64,000 nucleotides of DNA from Straminergon stramineum (taxonomy: Eukaryota; Streptophyta; Bryopsida; Hypnales; Calliergonaceae), in NCBI GenBank assembly GCA_963920665.1, contig OY987265.1:15071001-15135000 (forward strand), read 5' to 3'. The notes beneath the pieces are model-generated. The model was not told where the DNA came from. It worked only from the letters and a program-made list of their open reading frames with translations, and did no database searches. The translations under genes were made by a program, and so were the position numbers. Below are positions 55,471 through 64,000 of the stretch, piece by piece. The number at the start of each line of letters is the position of its first letter. Within the stretch, counting starts at the first letter, position 1.

Positions 55471-55718
55471 AATTTTTGCAAATAAAAAACGATGCTCTAG
55501 ACCCTCGTGTGCAACCGGGGGCTGCGGGTGGGGTTTTAGAGCTCCGCTTCTCGCTTGCCCCCTAAGCTTACCTGCCCTTTTCACCTTCGATTCGCGTAAG
55601 AGAATAGTGCAGAAATGCGTGCACCATGTAATTGAAGCTGCCTCATTTCGTTTTTTCTGCATCCCGGGAATCCATTTCGCGTTTGTTCTCTGAGGTAATC
55701 CTTCGCCGCGCTTCACTA

Positions 55719-56098
55719 CTCTTGTTGCTCTTCACTATAAAATCTCTTGTTTTAGTTTCTTCATCGAAAACCATTAGAAATCCTGCTCATTTTCTGAAAT
55801 CCAGAAGACTGGGGCTTAGTGTTCGGATTTTTGTAGCGATCGAGCACGCAGGATTGAAAGAGGTGGAGCTATTGACACAAGTGGATTCGTGTTGGATGTT
55901 TTGCTCTTGTTGCTGGTGTCATCACTCTGTAGAGTCTTTTTCTTTAGTTCCTTCATCGCAAAGCATTGGAATTCCTGCTCATTTTCTAAAATCCAAAAGA
56001 CTTGGGGCTTACTTAGGGCATGGAGTTTTGTAGCGATCGAGCATGCAGGATTCAAATTGAATGAGGTGCAGCTACTGACACAAGTGGATTCGCGTTCG
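55719..56098 (+). repeat. ~185-bp tandem duplication in the TrpRS leader
   Basis: Two adjacent units (about 55719-55903 and 55904-56098) share CTCTTGTTGCT, TCCTGCTCATTTTCT, TTTTGTAGCGATCGAGCA and GACACAAGTGGATTCG in order, with roughly 15-20 percent divergence and small indels. The second unit ends just before the start codon at 56112, so both are probably 5' UTR or promoter. Confidence 0.85.
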
Positions 56099-56111
56099 AG
56101 AGCTATCGTCA

Positions 56112-59100
56112 ATGGTGGATGTAGTAGGGGCGCCTTCAATGGCAGATGAAGGAAATGGGTCTTCGGAGGCTGCCCAAGTGGTGACTCCGTGGGAAGTGGG
56201 GGCCAAGGAGGGCGGCAAGATCAACTATGACAAGCTCATCGTGGACTTCGGGTGCAGCAGGATGGATGCGGACATGGTGTCGCGTGTGGAGCGTCTCACT
56301 AATCGCCCTGCGCATCCTTTTCTTCGCCGGAACGTTTTCTTCGCCCACCGGGACTTCGACAAAATCCTCGACTCGTATGAGAAGGGAGAGAGGTTCTACT
56401 TGTACACGGGACGAGGACCGTCGTCGGAGGCTCTGCATCTTGGACACCTGGTTCCCTTCATGTTTACCAAGTAGGTGTTAAAGTAGAGAGTGACTCCACT
56501 AACCATACGATACAATTAACCATAAATGTGAACTTTGATTTGTGCTAAGTGCGAAAGCACTTACATCTATGGACATTTATTTTTTAGCAATTTATTTTTA
56601 GCTTGACACAAAATATAGGTGCCTTATTTTCGATTGTGCAAGTTCCTAGATTGGTATAGGGAAAGGCTCAAAGTCCATCTGTATGGCGAATTGAACTCTC
56701 CATTGCTGTATGGTGAATGAAGACTTTACATTACCGTTTGCTGTTTATCAGCATTGGCTGACGATGTGTTGATCTTTGATATTTATCGTACTGTACTGTC
56801 CGATGTCGTAGTTTGAGGCTTCTTGAGGGTTCTGGGTTTAGGCTCTGGTGCTAAGAAGAGCCTGCTTCCTTTTTCATGAGACTAGGTACTTGCAGGATGC
56901 ATTCAAGGTCCCACTCGTGATCCAGCTGACGGATGACGAGAAGTTCATGTGGAAAGATATGAAGCTGGATGAGGCTAGGCGTTTGGCTCGTGAGAATGCC
57001 AAAGACATTATAGCATGTGGATTCGACATCAGTCGTACATTCATTTTCTCTGATTTCGAATATGTTGGAGGGTATTTTTTCCGACGCTTAACCTGCTGTA
57101 ATAATTTATAATTTGGAGCTGGAAGTGAGTCTAAGATTGACAGGAGGAGGCTTCTCATGGTTGGCATTGAATTTCAAAGAAGTGTTTTGTAGACGTTGTT
57201 TAATGGAAATTCCTGGTTCATTTTGAGCCGTCAAGTGGTAATTGGTAAAAATGACCGAGCGTGTTTTTTGTTGCAGAGAGTTCTACCGAAATATGGTTCG
57301 TATCGCTAAGTGCGTCACTCTGAATCAAGTGAGTTGCTTCTTACGTTCTTTTAACACGCTTCTAGCTTGTGAGAGGATTCATGGTGGGAGGCTTTGCTTA
57401 CAGATAAGTTTGAAAATTGAGTATATGGTTAAGCAGTGAATGATGAAACAAGGCTTCACTGCAGGTGAGAGGCATCTTTGGATTTGTTGGCGAGGATCAT
57501 ATTGGGAAAGTTATGTTTCCGCCTGTTCAAGTAAGTCTTTGAGTGATTTTTCCTTGATGCTAGTTGGCTGGACCTGTAATTTCATCTCCTTTGTTTTAGG
57601 GTTTTCAGCAGATGAATGCTTCAAACTGGATTCATCTCAGAAATGATTGCATTTCTTCTCTTGAATGCATCGACTCAGATATGCTTGAATCCACCAGAGA
57701 TTTGTGTATTGATCTCTTGCGAGTACTGCAGGCTGCCCCATCATTCCCAACTTCTTTTCCGCACTTGTTTGGAGATGCGAAACAGTCGAAGGATATGAGA
57801 TGCTTGATACCATGCGCTATCGATCAGGTACGTCTCCCTTCTGTTTGGTGTTGTGATTCCTGAATTTGGTGTCGCTAAGTTTTCCCTCAACGATATATGA
57901 CATCCTTGGGAGGTATCAACCAGTTGCATCTCTTTATAACATATTGAAGTGGACTTCAGATTTTTTCTAAATTTAATTTTTAATTTTTTTTCCTGTTCAT
58001 TCAATTTAATCAGTTTTTAGGTATCAGTCTTTTTGGTCTGCTTATCCGTCGTCAATATTTTGCAGGACCCGTACTTCAGAATGACGAGGGATGCTGCTCC
58101 TCGACTAGGCTTTAATAAACCAGCCCTTATTGAATCACTGTTTTTCCCTGCTTTACAGGTGAATAATAGCTGTAGAACTTTTGCAAGTGACATTAGTCTG
58201 AAGACTTTATTAATATCAATATCAGCTCACTGTTGTAAATCTCACTTTTTAATGTGGCTGTTGTAGGGTGAAAGTGGGAAGATGAGTGCCAGTGATGCAA
58301 GTTCAGCAATTTATGTTACCGACAATCAAAAACAGATCAAAGATAAGGTATGTCTTAGTTATAGTTTGTGCTTATGTTCTGAATACAATTATATTTTGCA
58401 AGGTTTTCAAATGGCCAACCCACTCGTGTGTGTACCCTTTTATATTCAGTGAGTTTTTCTGACTGCAAGTTTGGTATTATGAATTCATTGTGCAGATCAA
58501 TAAGTCATTCTCTGGCGGAAGGGATACTGCCGAGGAACAAAGAAAGCTTGGTGCTAATATTGAGGTTTGGATCTACGTCGTAGTCTTGGGATCAAATTAT
58601 TGACGGTTTTTCTGATCTATAACATTTAATTAACTTCTTTGCATCTCTTGCAGGTCGATATTGCAGTTAAGTACTTGGGTTTCTTTCTGGATGATGACAA
58701 GGAGTTGGAGCGCATCAAAGAAGTAAGATTACGGGTGATTGCAGGGTCCTTTAAGATTGATTTTGCATTCTGAATCTTGCAAGGGTTTATGATTTTAGTT
58801 ATCAAGCTCTTTGAGGTATAAACCCGAGCAAGATCATCATTTTCTCATTATGAGAATCTATTGCTGTTTTGCTCTGCAGGAATATCGAACTGGGAAATTG
58901 CTGACTGGAGAAGTCAAGAAAATTTTGATCGATGTATTGATCGCCATTGTAGAACGTCATCGTAGGGCTCGTGCCGCTGTCACTGAGGAGGTGTGTTGCT
59001 CTACCCATTTCCAGTTTGCAAACTAAGCCTTCCAAACCCTCATGCGCTTAATTAGGACACATGGATTTGTTCGATTGAATGCCTTCATCTGTCAAATTTC

Positions 59101-59242
59101 TGAACCATTTTTTATAAGAGTATAAAGTATGCATGCTTTGATTGGAATAATGCACATAATCGTGAGGTTCTGATGCTTCCTTCTCTTGCAGATGGTCGAT
59201 GTATTTATGGCTGCAAGGCCTTTGCCGTATATGTTCGGGTAG
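56112..59242 (+). CDS. Tryptophanyl-tRNA synthetase, cytosolic/eukaryotic type
   Basis: Exons: 56112-56470, 56886-57071, 57277-57328, 57465-57530, 57732-57827, 58066-58158, 58267-58347, 58496-58564, 58654-58722, 58880-58990, 59192-59242. Total 1233 nt, 410 residues. The enzyme charges tRNA(Trp) with tryptophan for cytosolic translation. Class I signatures are clear: LHLGH for the HIGH motif (exon 1), KMSAS for KMSKS (exon 7), plus family blocks [22 protein letters not shown] (exons 4-5), [14 protein letters not shown] and KPALIES. It lacks the long N-terminal WHEP extension of animal enzymes, as usual in plants. Intron 1 ends in TAG rather than CAG, set by the reading frame (K-Y-L-Q). No targeting peptide is apparent. 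The first in-frame ATG was chosen. Confidence 0.95.
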
Positions 59243-60447
59243 CAATATTCGGTCAGCGAGGCTAGGGGCATGGAAATTGCCATTGCGTTGGAAATGAAGA
59301 GTTTTAGTGCTGTTAAAGTAGCTGAAGTTTTTGCACGGTCACTCTTATATCTCAAGTGCAATTTGGCACACATTATTTGTTTTGTGCACCCAAATTAATA
59401 GCGATTTGTTTTATTAGAGGGGTCTGCAATGCATGTGAATCGGTTTCCTAGTAAGTTTCAGTGGTTGTCCAAATCCAGGTTGCAACAGTAAATTGAAGAC
59501 TATGAAAGACAGATGTAAACCATACTTACAATCTTTGCAATGCTCCATGAGAAAGGCAATAAATTCTTAGTGGTAATTTCCAGGATTTCACTTCGTTCTT
59601 GTTGTAATAGAGATATCTGGAATGAGAGTTTCAGAGAGTTTGATACATGATATTAGTTTTGAGTGGAAGAAAAAGTTGTATGGAACGGGCAACCAGGCCC
59701 AAGTCTGTCCCCAAAACTGACTTGAACAGGTTGCTCAGGTGGTCATTGATTGAAAGGGAAGGTCCTGAGGCTGTCACCTCATACCTTACGATCTTCTAAT
59801 CCACACTCGCACCAAAGAGTTTGGGACTTACACATGTCTCAGCTTGGGGGTCCTTAATGGATATTTCTAATATGTGATGAATAAAAGACTACTAATGCTT
59901 CAATGCAATTAATCCTCATATCAATAATCACATACAATGTAATTACCCCTATTCATTTCTTGTATAATATATATGTATGTATATATATGTGTGTGACTTG
60001 GAAAAACAGACGCTTGAGTCAAGAATTGGAACATATACATAGAACCACCTTGTTCATTGCTTGCAACCTTGTTCAAAGAATCTCATGAACTACAAAGATA
60101 ACTACTTCTTTGTTCAATCATTGATTTTCTGAAATTAATCTAAATTAATCTCATTAAGCTATATGTAAAAATCCCGCTACTAAACACTTTTGTTCATGAA
60201 TAACAAAGGTTTGAAAGCATCTATCCACCCAAAATAAGTTGGTGTACCCTAAAAACCTGGAAGGACACAACCCTATCACCCAAGATAGTCAACAAAAAAT
60301 GATCAAATTCCATCATGAAGCCCTATTAGTTATCGACATCCTGACCTGTTATCGACATCCACCCACAATCGCCTCAACCCACACTATCACGGTTTCACGG
60401 CTCAGGGTTTTCAGGGCTCAGGGTTTTTGAGAATTGGGGTTTGAGGG
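59243..60447. other. Tail-to-tail interval between TrpRS and the receptor kinase
   Basis: Holds both 3' ends, an AT/GT-rich simple repeat at about 59968-59996, the repeat copy at 60150-60320, and a short direct repeat of GGCTCAGGGTTTT at about 60400-60427. No gene was seen. Confidence 0.5.
60150..60320. repeat. Dispersed repeat, related copy at 53300-53470
   Basis: Same ordered blocks as the copy at 53300-53470, including CATCTATCCAC and GGAAGGACACAACCCTATCACC-like text. Non-coding. Confidence 0.65.
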
Positions 60448-63400
60448 TCACAAACGATAGACCGCATCCTGGACGCTAGGATCGGTACTATGCAATCTGG
60501 AGTTGGACGCCCTGTGTTTCATGGACGTCCATCTCTTGGACGGCGTGACGAACTTGGGCGTGACGAAAGAGCTGGTGAATGTGCCGGACACGTTTTGATC
60601 GCAGAGTCCCAGGGACTTGACGGCCTCGGGCTTGGCCGGCAGCTTCGGCAGGGCCTCCTCGTCACTGAGCATGGCGGCGATGCGGGACATGGACGGGCGG
60701 GCCACTACGGAGTCTTGGGTGGACAAAAGCGCAATGCAGAACACCTTCCGCACTTGCTCCTCGTCGCAGCTGCCGTCGCGGAGGCGCTGGTCCAGCATGT
60801 CCAGTTGCCGACGCTTGGTTTGGAGAGACCAGGCCTGCAAGTGTCCCACGCCATTTGCATCAGCTTTCATTAACTTTTAGTATGCTAAGCAGCAACCTTC
60901 ACCTTTTAAATTACAAACCTAACATTCGTTAAAGTGAGTAAGGGATTTCAAACCAAAGGATCCATCACACCTACTAAAGCTCCGGATTACGATCGGAGGC
61001 TCACATCATGCTTACTATACTTAGAATTTAGAATTTCAAGTTAAAGTTCACTGAACTAAAGAATATTTTAAAAATTATCCACATGGAAAACCATCCCAGA
61101 GCTATTCTAGGAACCCTAGCTTCGTTACAATGAGCATACTTTATGTCAGAACCTTGTTACAATCGGTAGGGTTTCAAGTGGTCAAGTTTGGAGGGAGAAA
61201 ATTCTCCATAAGTGTCACTGGCACTTTGGAATCAATTCTGATGCCCTGACTCTTGGTAATCCACGATTTCCAATCGCTCATTCATTATATAAAGGAACAA
61301 GCGAGAAAAGCAGTGAGGTGTTCAAAATAGAAATTTATGTAAGCATGAATGCACACGAGTGGCTTGCATTGTCAATGATGCATTTTCAGAAAGGATGCAT
61401 GCTACGAAGCTATGTAGAATGTTCTATGAAACCTCATATTAGTTAAAATGGCAGAATTCACCGCAGTTGCCCAACTGAAAACTCATATCTGAACCAGTCC
61501 TAACTTTCAGAACTGGAGGATGTCACAATTTTGGCGCACACCTATAATAATCAATTTACCCAACTACAGTAGAAATCATTTAAACAAGATCAGGGTTGAA
61601 GGTCGTACCCAGCTGAGTAGAGTTTGCATCTCGGTGCCGAGAAGATTGATGTCGGTGTTCTGGCGACCACTGATAACTTCCAAGCACAGAATGCCAAACG
61701 AAAAGACGTCCGACTTTGCTGACAGCTGCCCATCCAGAGCCAACTCCGGTGACATGTAACCTCTGTTGAATCAAAACACACTCTCATTAACTTTTGCCCT
61801 GTGCAGGAAGCTATGAAATCAACTATCACAAATTGGGTCAGGCAAGCTTTGAACAACACGCTTCTTACGACATTTCCAAGTTCAGGGTTCACCAAAGTAT
61901 GATTTTAGCAATGAAGAGGTGTAGCTCAAGTGAATGACAGTTATGGTGGAGTACTCACACGGACACCATGTTCCGGGGCTTGACCTCTCCTTGGTCATTT
62001 CGGAAGAGCGCAGCGAGACCCCAGTCGGCGATCTTGGGCTTCATGGTCGGGTCCAGCATGATGTTTCCAGCTTTGATGTCCCCATGGGCGAAGATGGAGT
62101 CTGGCTCTTCGTGTAAGTACGCAAGACCGTTGGCCACGCCCAACAAGATTTCGTACCTCCTACGCCATTCCAACGTCTTCCGCCGATCTGCAGGTACATG
62201 ATCAAATTCTATTCAACGATTCTGGAAACCAGAAAGTCCAGGGGGGATTACTACACTGTATACATGGTGTTTGATATACCACGTATGACACACTATTTTG
62301 TACGTTTAATGCTAATTGGAACATCACGTATTTTACTGTACCTTTGGTAGATAAGATTTGAACCACAGCCAGCTTATATCATTTGATATAAGCTCAAATG
62401 AAAAATATACATAGTGGATATCTGGTCGCACGATCAGTGTGGGTGTGTACCCTCTCAGAAATTTTTTCACACGAAGATTCAAAATGCGTTCGCCGTGACC
62501 ATTGGAGCTCATTTGTTGTGTTGACTGGCCTCTTATTGATGAACTATTCATTCAAAAGCTTCTCTTTTCTCTCTTTCAAATTCCAATGGTTTGACGATGG
62601 TTCCAAGGTCAAACCAAGTACATTACTTGACCTCACAATGTATGGCACTCAATTTTAGTGCCACATTGAATCATAACTGACACTAATACGTTGCAGCTAC
62701 AGATTTTGTGTCTGAGGAAATTGGGCTGAGGCACGTAATTCATAGAGAGGGGATGTACCAAAAAGAATTTCGGCGAGGTTGCCATTTTGAAGATGCTCGT
62801 ATACTAGCAAGCGAGAGGTGTTGTAGCAGCATCCTATGAGCCGGACAACGTTCCGGTGATGCGCTTCCATCATATTCTTCACCCCCTTGACGAACTCCCG
62901 TTTTCCTTGTCTGGAATTCAAGGGAAGGCGACGCACTGCCACTTCCGTTCCATCCGGCATCTCTCCCTGCGTAAATCCACCGTCATGCATAGCCGTCAAT
63001 AACTGAACGAATTTGTGGCCGTTAATCTGGTGCACATGGCTTCGCTGAACGCAAAAATTATGAGAGACTGTCAAAACATTCTTTAGCATTCGAGCACTGC
63101 ACCCCGTAACAGCAAATTCACGACAATGGAAACGTACATTTACACCGCTCGATTGTAGTTTTTATTAATTTATGAACTTTTTTGTCACAATTTGGGCACT
63201 CTAAATTGCGCCAATTCATCGAACTTGACATTATCTTTCTATTTATAGATTTACTAACTAGCAAGTACTGTTTCTGCTTGATTCTACAGCAACTCCTATC
63301 CAAAATCGTCGATTTCAAGAAATTGGCACAACTTGGGGCTCCAAAATTCTTGACACTTGTCTGCACAAAGCTCTAAAAATTAGGAATGGTATAGATTCAA

Positions 63401-64000
63401 TTTTCAGATCGTGTGTTTTGGGAAGTGATAAAGTATTAAAAGTCGCCAATTTAACGAAAATGATGTTCCAACAAGTGCATCCAAGCATGCTTGTATGATG
63501 TTTCTTTACATCCCTCAACCTTCCTCTCATTGTATCATTATATAAAGAATGGAAGAATGGAAGAATGGCCAGAATCGACACCCAAATTCAAGACATTGAA
63601 GCCAATTTCAACGTGTCACAAGGTCTCCCTAAAAAATCTTACGGTTGTGCTCACCTGGAAGACAGGGCCGAAGCGTCCATCGCCCACTTTCTGTCTCAAG
63701 TCGAAGTCGTTGGTAGCCTGAGCAATTGTTTCATAAGCTATGACTTTTGCTTGTTGACCGGATCCGCCCAGTACCTCTGTTGGTGTGATATCACAGTCAA
63801 TTCCATGTTAATGGCAAATTAAATTCAAAACAGCAAAATAATCAAAAGCAGAGGAAAATCAAGACTCTAAACCTGCCTCCAATTCATCAGTATTAGTGAT
63901 GCAGCAGCGGATTCATTACCTGATACGCTCTCTTCTCTGAATGGTACAGGTTTTCCTTTAGGTCGCTGATCCCTTTTTATCTTATAGCAGCGCCAACAGC
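60448..64000 (-). CDS. Receptor-like kinase with altered catalytic residues (predicted pseudokinase), 5'-partial
   Basis: Exons on the minus strand, in order: beyond 64000-63920, 63776-63655, 62966-62759, 62187-61959, 61762-61609, 60834-60448; phases fit throughout. The first piece ([17 protein letters not shown]) looks like a juxtamembrane segment, so the ectodomain and membrane span lie outside the window. The kinase domain has a glycine loop GDGRFGPVF, then VAVRRL where VAxK is expected, VKGVKNM where the alpha-C Glu is expected, HGDIKAGN instead of HRD-x-K-x-x-N, and ADWGLA instead of DFG. The activation segment is shortened ([12 protein letters not shown]), while the SPE and DVFSFG blocks are intact. 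[11 protein letters not shown] closes the domain, followed by a Ser/Thr-rich tail. It is closest in layout to plant DUF26/LRR-VIII/CRPK-type kinases. It is likely a signalling scaffold rather than an active enzyme, but activity has not been shown either way. Confidence 0.88.

Overview
This window is nuclear DNA from a land plant. Genes are split by many short U2-type introns. The recognisable proteins are plant-type: an NIH-like DExH helicase with R3H and ankyrin parts, REV3, nuclear-encoded GatC, a plastid-type CPBP protease, an AP2/ERF remnant and a receptor-like kinase. Intron sizes and the AT-rich intergenic DNA full of small inverted-repeat elements suggest a seedless plant, perhaps a bryophyte. 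The species cannot be fixed from sequence alone.

Layout: 420-7738 (+) DExH helicase, 5' end outside the window. 9.3-11.4 kb (-) decayed gene fragments, including a frameshifted AP2/ERF domain. 11.8-22.1 kb AT-rich gene-poor DNA with MITE-like elements and one miRNA-like hairpin. 22916-36425 (+) REV3, catalytic subunit of DNA polymerase zeta, 22 exons, 2695 residues. 37233-39033 (-) organellar GatC, 5 exons, 136 residues. 39882-42342 (+) CPBP/CAAX-type membrane protease, 3 exons, 378 residues. 43.7-46.4 kb decayed coding fragments. 46916-47396 (-) a small secreted-peptide precursor. 49.5-55.5 kb AT-rich repeat-filled DNA. 56112-59242 (+) cytosolic-type tryptophanyl-tRNA synthetase, 11 exons, 410 residues. 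60448 to beyond 64000 (-) a receptor-like kinase whose catalytic signatures are largely altered.

The genes look like ordinary neighbours, not a pathway cluster. REV3 and GatC are tail to tail, GatC and CPBP are head to head across about 850 bp, and TrpRS and the kinase are tail to tail. The exon models of REV3, GatC, CPBP, TrpRS and the peptide gene all sum to exact multiples of three, and the visible parts of the two partial genes keep frame throughout. This argues that the assembly is accurate here and that the frameshifts near 10 kb are real decay.

The most notable points are the predicted receptor-like pseudokinase, a family of TTAA-flanked inverted-repeat elements that look piggyBac-like, a second MITE family repeatedly inserted in REV3 and GatC introns, a GC-AG intron that splits the catalytic Asp-Thr-Asp-Ser motif of REV3, two candidate REV7-binding motifs in REV3, the uncharacterised peptide precursor, and a miRNA-like hairpin.
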